Of a stretch of 64,000 bases of DNA, positions 55,174 through 64,000 are shown piece after piece; the stretch's first letter is position 1; every line of letters starts with the position of its first letter. Location of the stretch: assembly GCA_903899985.1 (NCBI GenBank), contig CAIULL010000131.1, positions 1 to 64,000 of the forward strand. Reading direction: 5' to 3'. The translations under genes were made by a program, and so were the position numbers. The stretch comes from an uncultured Schlesneria sp. (GTDB lineage: Bacteria; Planctomycetota; Planctomycetia; Planctomycetales; Planctomycetaceae). The notes beneath the pieces are model-generated. The model was not told the origin of the DNA, made no database searches, and was given only the letters and a program-made list of their open reading frames with translations.

Positions 55174-56709
55174 TCATCCGACGCGCATCAACCGGCTATG
55201 CCGGGCGAATTGGTAATAGATCACTCCCGCCCCAATCAGTGCGAGGACCCAGGCCAGCTTGTCCCATTGGTCGATCAATGTTCCGACGAGTGCGATGACG
55301 TAGGTTGCGATTAGCAAGCCGGGCGTAAACGGATAGCCCCATGTTTTGTAGGGGCGTTCGGCGTCTGGCCTTCGCACTCGCAACACGTAGACGGCGCCGA
55401 CGGCCAGGCTGTAGAAGATCAGTCCTGCACAAATGACGGCGTCGGTAATGAGATCGAAGACGTCTTTGGGAGTCGAACTGAAGGAATAGAACGCGACGAT
55501 CAGAATCGACGTCCAGATTCCCTGAATCAGAATCGAATTCGCGGGTGTGTGAAAACGTGGATGAACCTGCTGGATGAAGTGTGGAACAAGTCCGTCACGC
55601 GATGCGGCGAAATAGATTCTTGGTCCGGCAATCAGGTTGGAATTGGCCGCTCCGAACGTCGAGCAGCAGACGCCGAGCGCGGCAAATTTGCTTCCCCATT
55701 CTCCGAACAAGACTCGGAAGATATCGGAGGCTAGCGTCGAACTTTTCGCGACTTCGGGCATTGAGAGCACCAGGTGGTAACTCATGTTGGCACCGACATA
55801 GACCAGAACCACCACGGCGATCCCGATCGCGAGTGCTTTAGGGACATTATGCTGAGGTTCATGAATCTCTTCGGCGACTGGAGCGATATTGATCCAGCCA
55901 TCATAAGGCCAGAAGACCGCAATCAATGCCAGTCCCAACGCGGCAAGAAGAGATCGTTGCGGATGTGACTTGCTGGAATTCGGCACAGCATCAGCAGCAG
56001 AATCAACAGCATCAGCATTAGCAGCATCAGAATCAGAAGCAGCAGAATCAGGAGAAGAATCAGCAGCGGAAACCGCCGGTTCCGGCGATGCGACCCACAA
56101 TGGTAAAAGATGATCGGTATTCATCTTTCCCATTAACAGAGGCAAAACGATCAGCATGGCAAGGAAGCCCACTTTGACGACGGTCGCTACGTTTTGAACT
56201 GCCGCTCCCCAGCGAGTGCTGATAATGTTGATCGCCGTAAGTCCGATCACGATCGACAGGGCCATCACGAATTGCCCCATGTGACCCAACGGTGGCTCGG
56301 TCGCATGCGGGGGGCGAAGGAATTCATCGAGATAGATCACACTCGCGCAGGCGAGTGCACCCAGCGAGCCGGTTCGAACGACCCAGAATTCGGTCCAGCC
56401 CCACAGGAATGCAGGGAGTCTTCCGTAAGCTTCCCGCAAATACAGGTAGGGTCCGCCTGCATGAGGATACATAGCCGCCAGTTCCGCCAGCGCCAGAGAT
56501 CCACATAGTGTTACGAGACCAACAAAGATCCAGACACCAATGATCGGTAGAAATCCCCAGGCCATGAGAGCCTGATCGACCTTGCCAACCTTCAAAAAAA
56601 TCCCCGATCCGATGATCGACCCGACGACCAGCGCCGTGGCATCAAACAGTCCCAGAACCCGAGGCAGTGACTTATGAGTAATCTGACTGGCGGGTTCTGA
56701 ATTCGACAT
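55174..56709 (-). CDS. APC superfamily amino acid permease with a low-complexity loop
   Basis: The 511-residue protein has the APC fold: GLFDATALVVGSIIGSGIFLKVG in segment 1, then AELAAMYPHAGGPYLYLREAYG, and about twelve membrane segments. It should exchange or take up amino acids; substrate unknown. Between segments 6 and 7 (about residues 210-250) is an insert built almost only from Ala, Asp and Ser (AADSSPDSAASDSDAANADA). At DNA level it is a degenerate run of agcagc/gaatca units at about 55985-56065. The insert is not part of the family fold and would be a flexible loop. Confidence 0.9.
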   Translation of the reverse strand: MSNSEPASQITHKSLPRVLGLFDATALVVGSIIGSGIFLKVGKVDQALMAWGFLPIIGVWIFVGLVTLCGSLALAELAAMYPHAGGPYLYLREAYGRLPAFLWGWTEFWVVRTGSLGALACASVIYLDEFLRPPHATEPPLGHMGQFVMALSIVIGLTAINIISTRWGAAVQNVATVVKVGFLAMLIVLPLLMGKMNTDHLLPLWVASPEPAVSAADSSPDSAASDSDAANADAVDSAADAVPNSSKSHPQRSLLAALGLALIAVFWPYDGWINIAPVAEEIHEPQHNVPKALAIGIAVVVLVYVGANMSYHLVLSMPEVAKSSTLASDIFRVLFGEWGSKFAALGVCCSTFGAANSNLIAGPRIYFAASRDGLVPHFIQQVHPRFHTPANSILIQGIWTSILIVAFYSFSSTPKDVFDLITDAVICAGLIFYSLAVGAVYVLRVRRPDAERPYKTWGYPFTPGLLIATYVIALVGTLIDQWDKLAWVLALIGAGVIYYQFARHSRLMRVG

Positions 56710-56917
56710 CGTTCTTCCGTAGGTCGCCGCGTGACTACACCGTACCGCTTATGCTCCACCGATTGGAGCCAAAATCGCATATGGCTGTTGTTCAGGCAAC
56801 TCGACCGATGAAACGTTAAAACTGTAGACTCTCTTTTTTTGTCGAGTTGTTCCGTCGGCAAACCGGAATTCTGGAAGCCGATTGGCATCTGGTCGCTTTT
56901 TTCTCCCTGAAAACCGA

Positions 56918-57622
56918 CTAATCCTCATCGGGTACGTACATCAATCGTCCGCATGTACAAAAGCGCGTCTTGCCCGCTCGAAGCTCCAAATAAACCTGAG
57001 CCGTCAGAGAAACATAACACGCGCTGCATGACTTGTTCACAACGGGGGCAAGTGCATCTGAACCGTAGGCCTGAACCAGACGGCGATATTGAGGAACAAG
57101 ATCTGGTGGAAGTACCTTTTCGGCTTCGGAGACCTGAGCCTCTAACGCCGCGGCACTCGCTTTCAGACCTGCCTCTTTCGCCTGTACGTCTGCGATCAGC
57201 GTTTGCAGCTCTTTCTCGATCGCAGTCACGTCGATTTCCACCTTCTTGACTTCGATTTGAACTGCGTCAACCTTTTCAAGCGCTTCCAGGATTTCGTCCT
57301 CGAGCACGCTTTTCGCCATCGTGTCTGCAGCAATCTGGGAACGCAACGCTTCGTATTCGCGATTATTGGCCGCAGAATTCAGCTTGCCGGACAAGTCGTA
57401 GATTCGACTCTCGCTTGTTTTCAGCTGCAAGTTCTTGTTATCCGCGGCAATTTTTGTTTGCTTCAGCTTGTTGCGCTGCGCTTCCAGTTCCTCTTTTTTC
57501 TTTTCGATCAATTGCTTTCGTGCCGCAATCTGACGCGGTCCCTTTTCCAATTGGTCGGATATCTCACGCAGCTTTATCCGCAAATCATGCAATTGTTTCA
57601 TGCCAGCTGAAGTCGAACTCAT
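56918..57622 (-). CDS. Coiled-coil protein with a C-terminal zinc ribbon (CdsZ/DUF164-like)
   Basis: The 234-residue protein is almost entirely helical coiled coil from about 5 to 175 (LRIKLREISDQLEKGPRQIAARKQLIEKK and similar). It ends in a zinc ribbon, CSACYVSLTAQVYLEL then FCTCGRLMY (about 198-230). Chlamydial CT398/CdsZ and many DUF164 proteins have this plan; the chlamydial one touches the type III secretion machinery and RpoN. A precise role in planctomycetes is unknown. ATG 57622 has a strong AAGGAGAG site. Confidence 0.87.
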   Translation of the reverse strand: MSSTSAGMKQLHDLRIKLREISDQLEKGPRQIAARKQLIEKKKEELEAQRNKLKQTKIAADNKNLQLKTSESRIYDLSGKLNSAANNREYEALRSQIAADTMAKSVLEDEILEALEKVDAVQIEVKKVEIDVTAIEKELQTLIADVQAKEAGLKASAAALEAQVSEAEKVLPPDLVPQYRRLVQAYGSDALAPVVNKSCSACYVSLTAQVYLELRAGKTRFCTCGRLMYVPDED

Positions 57623-58054
57623 CCACTACTCTCCTTGGGGTCAAACAATGCGATGTTCAGAATACTATAACAGAAACCTTTGCGATGCGCATTCCGTTCG
57701 ATGAAATCTCGTCGAGGAACCTCGCATGTCTGTCACGCCTCGTCGAATTCTTGCGTCTGGCCAGGATTTTGCGACACAACTTCAAGCACGAGCGGCTTGC
57801 ACTTGACGGACTGTTCCTTCATTCTTGTGGGTGTCTTCGTCCCCATTCGAATCGTCCTGCCGTCATAGGCATCGGTGACGGAGGGTATAGTTCAAACTTG
57901 CCCAAGTTTCATGGCCTGAAACATGAGTTTGTTCATGAGTACCGAGTATCTACAAAACTTTTTTGATAAGGTTCGTGTTGGCTGAATCAACGGTCAATCC
58001 CTGCCCAGTCGAGATCGTTGAAATACCAGGCGGGAAGAGTAAAAGGGTTTCGTG
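57623..58054. other. Intergenic stretch between divergent genes
   Basis: About 430 bases between the coiled-coil zinc-ribbon gene (minus) and the phosphoesterase gene (plus). Promoters for both should lie here. No gene, RNA or repeat is evident. Confidence 0.5.
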
Positions 58055-59272
58055 ATGTCAGGATTGATTCTTGGGGCGGTCGTTTTGCTGACTGCGGGCT
58101 ACGCGAAGCTGTCTTCGATGATCTTGAATCGAATCATCGCGGTTCCATTTCCTGCATTGACGCAAAAGATCATCGAAATCATCCAGCTATTTTCCATGCC
58201 TGGATATGCAGTGATCCTGCTGAGCGTGTTGTATTTTCGCAACGCAGGTTTCGACGGTTTAACCTCGCAAACGATGACTTATGGAGAGCTTTTTCTTTTT
58301 TTAGCGGGTGCCATCGGGTTCGGGTTTCTGATTCATTCAACAATCGTTTTTCAACGTTATCGGCCGCCCCGTTGCGAAATCGCCAATGACTCGCGAATTG
58401 TTGATTTTCGAAAATCCAAAAAAGCAATCTCTTCTGAACAGTTCGCCGCGTCCGACGATTGGCAGACGACGCTTGTTGGACCGGGACCGAGGAGAAAGAT
58501 CGCGTTACTTCCCGGTAATCAACAATTTTCGTTAGAGGTAAGCACCAAAACGTATTCGCTCAACAGGCTGCCGCAAGAGTGGGAAGGCCTGTCAATCGTC
58601 CACTTTGCCGACACACATTTTCGAGGCGCGGTGACTCGTCGATATTTTGAACTCATTTGCGAACAAGCCCGTGCGCTCGAACCGGACCTGTTCGTCTTCT
58701 CGGGCGATCTATTTGATGATCTGGAACTCCTGGATTGGCTCAGGCCAACATTGGGTCAGCTGAAAGCGCCGCTGGGACAATATTTTGTGCTGGGAAATCA
58801 TGATTGGTTTCTCGATGCGAACGTTGTTCGACAAGAGTATGAGCGAGACGGCTGGATGGATATTTCCGGTCGATGCATCGAGTTGAAATCAGGCAAATCA
58901 GGCCCGCCGATCGTTATTGCCGGAGATGAGACGCCGTGGATGGGAAAGCACCCCGATTTGAGTCAGATACCCCCGGAAACGTTTCGAATTTTACTCAGCC
59001 ACGTTCCCGACAACATTTATTGGGCGCAAAAGCAGAAGTTTGATCTGATGCTGGCCGGCCACACTCACGGTGGTCAAATTCGATTACCGCTGCTGGGCCC
59101 GGTTTACGCACCAAGCCTTTACGGTTGCCGTTTTGCGTCGGGGGTTTTTTGGATGGACCCGACGCTTCTCTACGTCTCACGCGGAATCAGCGGTCGAGAA
59201 CCGATCCGTTATAATTGCATACCGGAACTGACAAAGCTTGTGTTACGACGCGGAAACGGTCTAAGCAGGTAA
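58055..59272 (+). CDS. Membrane-anchored metallophosphoesterase (YkuE-like)
   Basis: The 405-residue protein has three hydrophobic segments near the N-terminus (about 2-20, 45-65, 80-100). A calcineurin-like phosphoesterase domain follows from about 185. The metal site is complete: VHFADTHF, FVFSGDLFDDLE, VLGNHDWF, LLSHVPDN and LAGHTHGGQIRLP. The last pattern and the overall order match the YkuE/lipid-phosphoesterase group that acts on membrane lipids such as UDP-diacylglucosamine relatives; the substrate here is not known. ATG 58055 follows AAAGGG. Confidence 0.88.
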   Translation: MSGLILGAVVLLTAGYAKLSSMILNRIIAVPFPALTQKIIEIIQLFSMPGYAVILLSVLYFRNAGFDGLTSQTMTYGELFLFLAGAIGFGFLIHSTIVFQRYRPPRCEIANDSRIVDFRKSKKAISSEQFAASDDWQTTLVGPGPRRKIALLPGNQQFSLEVSTKTYSLNRLPQEWEGLSIVHFADTHFRGAVTRRYFELICEQARALEPDLFVFSGDLFDDLELLDWLRPTLGQLKAPLGQYFVLGNHDWFLDANVVRQEYERDGWMDISGRCIELKSGKSGPPIVIAGDETPWMGKHPDLSQIPPETFRILLSHVPDNIYWAQKQKFDLMLAGHTHGGQIRLPLLGPVYAPSLYGCRFASGVFWMDPTLLYVSRGISGREPIRYNCIPELTKLVLRRGNGLSR

Positions 59273-60287
59273 GTGGAACGGGACATTGTCGGCTCTTACG
59301 TCGCCATCCTCCTCGCCTCGATGGCGTGGTGTCCGGTCTTTTGCATTCGATTGATTCGCGATTTAATCGCAACGACTTTTCGGACAGCGCACTGTAAACT
59401 TCCCCTTCCTTTCGTTGCTTGCGAATGGCAAATCATCGTCGGAGCGCTGAGCTTGCTACATTGCATTTTTTGTTTGAACTGAGAGGGGTGACATCCGGTG
59501 GATGCGATGGCCGAGCGAGATCTTCGTCGAGAGTTGCGATGACACGTAATGGATGAACCGGAATTGTATTGCCGTAGGCCAGTGTATTGACAAGTTTGGG
59601 ACTATTTTCAAGCATTCGCATGTCGTACCTGTACTCATTAATTTCCGTGAAGAGTCCCCATATTTGTTCGGTTTAGTTGTCTGCGCGCCCCACATCTTCT
59701 GCCGCGAAACAAAGAGTAGTTATTCAGACGTGTTCAAAGACAAATTATTCCTGACAGCTTCGAGTGGCGGATGAACGTTGTCTCGGTATTGGCTTATAAA
59801 GACCGCTTCTTCAAGGTAACATGTCGTTCTCAGCAGGCGCCGGGAATTGCAGGTACTTTTCTGGCACCCACGAGCTTGTTGACGAGATCCGTATGGCCCT
59901 TGGTCCATGAGGAAATCTTGCAATTCAATGACTGTTCTTTCGAGCGAAATCGTGTTACGACGCGAAACGACAGGCGTAATTTTTTCGGTGGCCGGCTCGT
60001 GTTCTGACCCATGAAATTGCCATCCACGATCGCAGTCGTGATAAATACGCAGTAGTGGAGATCCAGCCAGAACGAACGATCTCATGAGAGATACAGAGCC
60101 AGGCGGATCAGCAAATGGCCAGTCAGTTTTCGTTCAGTTGAAACTGATAATAACCCACGAACGATCCTGGAACATTCTGAACAGTCACAATTACCGTCGA
60201 TCGAGAAAAGGACGTCGCGTTTCTGTACAGAAAGTAAACTAACGGCGGGCCGTGAAGACTCGACCACCCCCCGCGGTTCATTCACTT
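59273..60287. other. One-kilobase stretch with gene remnants
   Basis: No intact gene is seen in about 1,015 bases. A broken reading frame that resembles a short planctomycete/DUF2185-like protein lies at 59811-60085 on the minus strand. Other short open frames (for example 59273-59482 and 59553-59774 on plus, 60082-60285 on minus) show no family resemblance. The stretch looks like decaying coding DNA. Confidence 0.5.
59811..60085 (-). pseudogene. Frameshifted remnant of a small protein gene
   Basis: Reading from 60085, the frame gives LRIYHDCDRGWQFHGSE, reminiscent of small proteins whose core reads VxHDxDDGxWQF. It continues to VIELQDF. After that the same frame loses sense. The neighbouring frame then reads FPHGPRAIRISSTSSW and continues to a TGA at 59811-59813, matching the usual end of such proteins (DLPxGWxAxRxxxxxxW). 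A one-base shift near 59905-59910 would join the two parts. This is my reading from remembered family patterns and is not proven. Confidence 0.4.
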
Positions 60288-61769
60288 TCAGTTACCGCTC
60301 CAAACAGGAACGGGAAACTGGCCGCGCTGCCAGGCTTTGCCCGTCTCGCTGTCGGGGACGGCTGTTTTGACTTTGACTCGGAACGTTTCTGACGGACCAC
60401 CGATGGCTCCTTTCATTGGCTTTCTCGCCAATTGTGGAGGTAATTGCGAAATCTTCTGAGGTGCGACGTTGGGGAGAAACCATTCGGCGTATGTCCCGCC
60501 GTCAGTTTCGACGGTCACGTAAAAACTCATCGGACGAATCTGGGACATATTTCTCATTGTCCCTCCGACCTCAGGGATACCACCTCGTTGGTTTTTCATG
60601 GCCGTCATTTCGACTTCGGCCAGGTTCATTTGAGAAATGGAATACCCGACTACAGTCTTGTCTCCAAAGGAAACGTTCTGTTTCCTGGCGGCTTGTTCGA
60701 GCGCTTGAGGAAACTCACTTTGCAACTTGCCAACTCGTTTACCAAAAATCTTTTCGAAGTCGTCCACGCGAGTTTTCGCGTCGTCTACCTGAAGCGTTTG
60801 TTTCTGACTGAGTAACCTCAAATATTCAACGTATTGTTTGCGGTACTTCGTGACGAGAAACCAGTGAATGCTCCACGCGTGGGCGTAAGCTTCGCCCGCC
60901 AGAACGTCACCGCGGAATGCTTTGTCATCAGCAACGACGTCGTCCCAATCGACGGTCCGGGCTCGCATTGCCGCCTTAGCGTATCGCGAACTGACTCGAA
61001 GCGGACCGCCATTGATCTTGTCACCGTTTCCTTCGAAGCCTGTCGCAATCCCCTCACAGAACCAGACTGGTGCTGGCGAGAGTCGATGCAAAAGTCCTCG
61101 ATTATAGGTCTGTTGATGGATCGCTTCGTGCAGGGGAGTCTCGAACGTGTGACATTCACTCATTCGAATCACCAACCGGTTCGAGAGCCCGCTGTAATAT
61201 CCGAGGATCGAGCCGGCAGAGAGGCCTCGCCCGCCGGTTTCTTCCGCCGTGAATTTCATAAAATCGTCATCGGTCTCGAAGATCAGAAGTACCAGCGGGA
61301 ATCTTGGCTTTTCAGTTTCGATCTTCAGGTCGTTTACAAAGTCGAGAAAGACCTTCTCGACCGTCTTCATGAAGGTCGCACCCTTTTTCAGACAAACGCC
61401 GGCCTTCCCTTCGAACTGTTTGGGAAGTGGTTCGGACAAAACGAGACCGATCACATACGATCCATCGGTATGAGACCGGAATTTGTCGGAACCAAATTTT
61501 TCCGTCAGGCGGCTGATCATTTCCGCACCCGTGATCGGATCGGGATCGGGACCCGCTTTTCGATCCAGGACCTGCTGCTGAGGAATAAAGTCGATCCGAC
61601 CGTCATTCCTCTCCAAAGCGATCAAGCCCTGACCTTCGCCGACAAAACGGGCGTCGACCAGGACTTTGTTGCCGTCATCTTCCCTGACAGTGAAGGTGTC
61701 ACCATAAGTCGAAGGCGATATGCCGAACAACAAACAGCAAATCAGCGATGGAATACAAACAGTACGCAT
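60288..61769 (-). CDS. Secreted DUF1570-like protein, peptidase-like
   Basis: The 493-residue protein has a signal peptide (VCIPSLICCLLFGISPSTYG). An SHD1-like stretch follows (about 25-70: DGNKVLVDARFVGEGQGLIALERNDG). The main domain contains HEAIHQQTYNRGL (about residue 217) with downstream WFCEGIATGFEGNG, an HExxH-like arrangement plus a distal Glu as in gluzincin peptidases. The motif here is HEAIH, so both His and the Glu are present. DUF1570 proteins of planctomycetes share this plan. Proteolytic activity is inferred. ATG 61769 follows AGGG. Confidence 0.83.
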   Translation of the reverse strand: MRTVCIPSLICCLLFGISPSTYGDTFTVREDDGNKVLVDARFVGEGQGLIALERNDGRIDFIPQQQVLDRKAGPDPDPITGAEMISRLTEKFGSDKFRSHTDGSYVIGLVLSEPLPKQFEGKAGVCLKKGATFMKTVEKVFLDFVNDLKIETEKPRFPLVLLIFETDDDFMKFTAEETGGRGLSAGSILGYYSGLSNRLVIRMSECHTFETPLHEAIHQQTYNRGLLHRLSPAPVWFCEGIATGFEGNGDKINGGPLRVSSRYAKAAMRARTVDWDDVVADDKAFRGDVLAGEAYAHAWSIHWFLVTKYRKQYVEYLRLLSQKQTLQVDDAKTRVDDFEKIFGKRVGKLQSEFPQALEQAARKQNVSFGDKTVVGYSISQMNLAEVEMTAMKNQRGGIPEVGGTMRNMSQIRPMSFYVTVETDGGTYAEWFLPNVAPQKISQLPPQLARKPMKGAIGGPSETFRVKVKTAVPDSETGKAWQRGQFPVPVWSGN

Positions 61770-61933
61770 AACAAGACCCTGCGAGACGAAGGTTTTTCCA
61801 CCGGCACGCTAACATGACTCGACGCGGTCTACGAAAATACGATCACCCGATCAATTTCACCCGAACGGTATTTTTTTAAAGATCAGGATTAGAATCAGGC
61901 TCATTTTAATAAGAGGTCGGCTTGATGTTGTGA

Positions 61934-62428
61934 TCAAGTTTTCGTTTGTTCCGCCTTCCAGAGATTGAAAGTGATATGAGCCTGACCCTGATGATGAGCC
62001 TCATGCCAGATCAAAATCTGCAGGATGCGACGGATGTTCCAGCCTCGCTCACGATACCAGGGGAGAATGGTATCCAGATCACTATCGCTGAACTTTGAGA
62101 AGCAGGCCAGAACGTGCTGACGTGATTCCGTTAATACCTGACGAACCAAATCGACAGAGGGGATGTTGTCATCGGGGACACTTCCAAACTTGAATCGGGG
62201 AACCAAATCGGGAAATGCCGGTGCGATGTTCAACATTCGTTCTGTCGCGGTCAACTCTTCAGTAATACCGATATGGGTTAACTGCCAGCCAATATGAGCA
62301 CGACCTGGCCCTGGTCGCCAACCTAGAACTGCAGCGGGATCAGGCAGTTTTGCGATTTCTTCCAGTGTCCCAAGAGTGCGGATACGACATTGCTCCATAA
62401 CGTCCGCCAACACACTGATCGTATTCAT
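61934..62428 (-). CDS. DinB family protein
   Basis: The 164-residue four-helix protein matches the DinB/YfiT metal-binding fold. His48-like in RAHIGWQLTHIGITEEL and the pair in LIWHEAHHQGQAH near the C-terminus form the three-His metal site of the family. Members include thiol transferases and many of unknown role. ATG 62428 has AAGGAATT just upstream. The next gene upstream on this strand is 22 bases away, so the two may be co-transcribed. Confidence 0.9.
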   Translation of the reverse strand: MNTISVLADVMEQCRIRTLGTLEEIAKLPDPAAVLGWRPGPGRAHIGWQLTHIGITEELTATERMLNIAPAFPDLVPRFKFGSVPDDNIPSVDLVRQVLTESRQHVLACFSKFSDSDLDTILPWYRERGWNIRRILQILIWHEAHHQGQAHITFNLWKAEQTKT

Positions 62429-62450
62429 CGGAATTCCTTATTATTGTTTT

Positions 62451-62921
62451 TTAAGCAACGGACACGGGTTCAAATTGTGCAACGAGTTTTATCAGAGCAT
62501 CCTGGGGATTCATATTAAAAAGAGCTTTGCCGCCGGTTCCCCATGACCCTTGATGAAAGTGAAACACGGCAGCCGCATCACGGACGGTTGCGACTGCGGC
62601 GACATCTTCCATGTCGCCCCCTTCGATCGCTTCGAAGCGGACGTTGATGCCGACGAAGGCGGTTAACAATCCGGTCGATTTATCGCGGGCAAAGGTCACA
62701 TTGTCGAACCACTCACAGTCCAGCCACTTGAGACCTCGCGGCTTTCCCAAAGATTGCGCCAGGTCAAAGAACTTGGCTTCAAGCATTTCACGGTGATTAT
62801 GGAAGAGGACGATCGCTCGACGAGCGTCATGTGACTGCCACCATGCAGCGAGTGGAATAGCGGCAAATGCCAAACTCAGTAATGCAATCGCGCCGATGCC
62901 GAGACCCAACAGCCAGCCCAT
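62451..62921 (-). CDS. Small membrane protein of unknown function
   Basis: The 156-residue protein has one or two N-terminal hydrophobic segments (GWLLGLGIGAIALLSLAFAAIPLAAWW, about 2-28), followed by a soluble domain (about 40-150). The soluble part has a regular strand/helix pattern (GLKWLDCEWFDNVTFARDK, LTAFVGINVRFEAIEGGDME, AAAVFHFHQGSWGTGGKALFNMNP). ATG 62921 is preferred, with GGAAA upstream; TTG at 62936 would extend it by 5. It lies 22 bases before the DinB gene, likely in one transcript. I do not recognise a family. Confidence 0.72.
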   Translation of the reverse strand: MGWLLGLGIGAIALLSLAFAAIPLAAWWQSHDARRAIVLFHNHREMLEAKFFDLAQSLGKPRGLKWLDCEWFDNVTFARDKSTGLLTAFVGINVRFEAIEGGDMEDVAAVATVRDAAAVFHFHQGSWGTGGKALFNMNPQDALIKLVAQFEPVSVA

Positions 62922-63322
62922 GATAATTTCCGTCAATTCGCGATCAGACTACGGTGGTGATGCCAGTTTGCGATTTTTAAAGTGCGAGCAAATTCGACTG
63001 TACCACGTTCCCGGGAAAAATCACGGCTTAATTGTTCGAAATCTCAAGCCGTTTTTCAGCCAAAAATCCGTGTTTTCTCGCTCAATCTGTCGAAGAGGAC
63101 TGATAATCGGACTAAGGGACGTTCCTGTCGGTGAGGGGTTAAATCGAACAATTAGGGTATTTTAAGGATTTAGCGCGCCATGTTTCAGTGTGAAACACGC
63201 TAAAAGATTAGGGCGAAGTCGCGAGATTTGATGTCCGATCGATTGATCGCCAGAACGAACGTATCGAGTCGAATTCTGTTTTGGTCTATGAAGCATAATG
63301 TCACTGTTCCGAAAGTGCTGCG
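62922..63322. other. Intergenic stretch between divergent genes
   Basis: About 400 bases between the small membrane protein gene (minus) and the secreted protein gene at the window end (plus). No gene, RNA or repeat is evident. Confidence 0.5.
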
Positions 63323-64000
63323 ATGAAACTGCAATTCAGAATGACGATCGCTTGCGTAGCGGCGACGATATCGTTCGTGGTCTCGATTGGATTAGAACAG
63401 CAGATCGTTTATGGTCAGCATGTTGGTGTCGGTACGACCTCTCGAATTCATCATTCAAGTCAACCCACAGTCAATAGTACTTCCGGTTTCAGCGGTCAGC
63501 GCCAGAGCATTAACGGTTCCGCGCCGGGTGGCTTCCCGCAAGGGGGCGCCAGTACCGGATTCCGCAGCAGTCTGCAGCCTGGATTTGCGCCGAACGCGAC
63601 TGGTGGCCCTGTGACCTCCCAGACTTATAACCAGTTCGTTCCGCCGGTGAACGCCGTTGCACCGAATGGTGGAATGGTGGGCAACCATGGATTCGGTCAG
63701 ATGCACCATCACAATAACGGACAGCCAGGAAACAGTTTTGGACAGGGTTTCCAAGGTAACGGCCAATTGGGAGTGCAGCCTTCAGCTAACGGAACTCAAC
63801 CGTTTCCCGGTAGTAACCTCAATTTTAGTGGCTACACCAACAATTCTGGTGGAATCGGTTATCAGCAGACGAACTTTCGCCACTCGGGTCGTAATCATAA
63901 TCAATGGAATGGAGGTGTCGGGAACAACGGCAATTTCGGATTGAATGGGAATGTTGCTCCTGTCCAGGGATTCGGGATTGGAAATTTCAGCTCACAGCAA
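63323..64000 (+). CDS. Secreted Gly/Asn/Gln-rich protein (partial, runs off the end)
   Basis: From ATG 63323 the frame stays open to the window end, 226 codons. The start has a signal-like segment (MTIACVAATISFVVSIGLE). The rest is a low-complexity mix of Gly, Asn, Gln, Ser and Phe (NNGQPGNSFGQGFQGNGQL, NFSGYTNNSGGIGYQQTNF) with no domain I recognise. The lack of charge and the repeats suggest an extracellular or surface-exposed flexible protein. The ribosome-binding site is weak (GAAAGTGCTGCG). Confidence 0.65.
   Translation, partial: MKLQFRMTIACVAATISFVVSIGLEQQIVYGQHVGVGTTSRIHHSSQPTVNSTSGFSGQRQSINGSAPGGFPQGGASTGFRSSLQPGFAPNATGGPVTSQTYNQFVPPVNAVAPNGGMVGNHGFGQMHHHNNGQPGNSFGQGFQGNGQLGVQPSANGTQPFPGSNLNFSGYTNNSGGIGYQQTNFRHSGRNHNQWNGGVGNNGNFGLNGNVAPVQGFGIGNFSSQQ

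Noticed and set aside
55985-56065. Repeated agcagc/gaatca units, checked as a CRISPR or tandem-repeat locus
   Set aside because: Units are short, degenerate and in frame within the permease gene, with no spacers.
60834-61817. A 327-codon open frame on the plus strand
   Set aside because: It lies fully opposite the DUF1570-like gene, which has a signal peptide, HEAIH site and clear family features. The plus-strand product has no recognisable motifs.

Overview
The window looks like a chromosomal segment of a planctomycete, probably order Planctomycetales. The evidence is the gene content: a DUF1559 protein with a prepilin-type N-terminus next to a small lipoprotein, three secreted PQQ-type beta-propeller proteins, a WD40 protein fused to a planctomycete-type cytochrome c domain, a DUF1570-like secreted peptidase-like protein, a two-FHA protein, a PPi-type phosphofructokinase and a short PheT. 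Genus and species cannot be settled from the sequence alone. Genes are loosely packed, mostly in short runs on alternating strands. I see no prophage, insertion sequence, CRISPR array or rRNA.

Layout. 1-870: the 3' end of a gene, then about 770 bases without a protein gene. These hold a 44-bp inverted repeat, a direct repeat around it, a candidate structured RNA and terminator hairpins. 870-9850 (minus): PPi-phosphofructokinase, biotin carboxylase and its carrier protein (accC, accB), an M24 peptidase, an MMPL/RND transporter, a His-rich membrane protein and a CNNM/CorC protein. 10110-13172 (plus): a compact stress cassette of MarR regulator, pirin, DoxX and old yellow enzyme, opening with a near-consensus promoter under a palindromic operator and closed by a terminator. 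13260-17059: an FHA protein and, convergent, pheT. 17335-24878 (plus): two PQQ propeller proteins, coaE, a small unknown protein, glycerate 2-kinase and an overlapping MfnE-like small kinase. purQ lies convergent with its stop codon abutting the last of these.

25960-31209 (plus): a dicarboxylate/amino-acid symporter, pdxH, a secreted acidic protein and a patatin-like lipoprotein. 31451-42454: WD40-cytochrome protein (minus), winged-helix AAA ATPase, ceramidase-like protein and a lipoprotein (plus), then a membrane-anchored FlgG-like protein, a metallophosphoesterase and an M20 peptidase (minus). 42867-47101 (plus): a zinc-ribbon membrane protein and xylose isomerase. 47938-52283 (minus): a small winged-helix regulator, the lipoprotein/DUF1559 pair, a PQQ propeller protein and tRNA-Lys(TTT). 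52530-64000: a truncated TolB-like fragment, an RDD protein, an APC permease, a coiled-coil zinc-ribbon protein, a YkuE-like phosphoesterase, a 1-kb stretch with a decayed gene, a DUF1570-like protein, a DinB-family protein, a small membrane protein and the start of a Gly/Asn/Gln-rich secreted protein that runs off the end.

The most interesting items are the FlgG-like protein with an N-terminal membrane anchor and a long non-flagellar extension, the self-contained MarR cassette with its operator, the structured RNA candidate near the left end, and the translationally coupled glycerate kinase/MfnE-like kinase pair.
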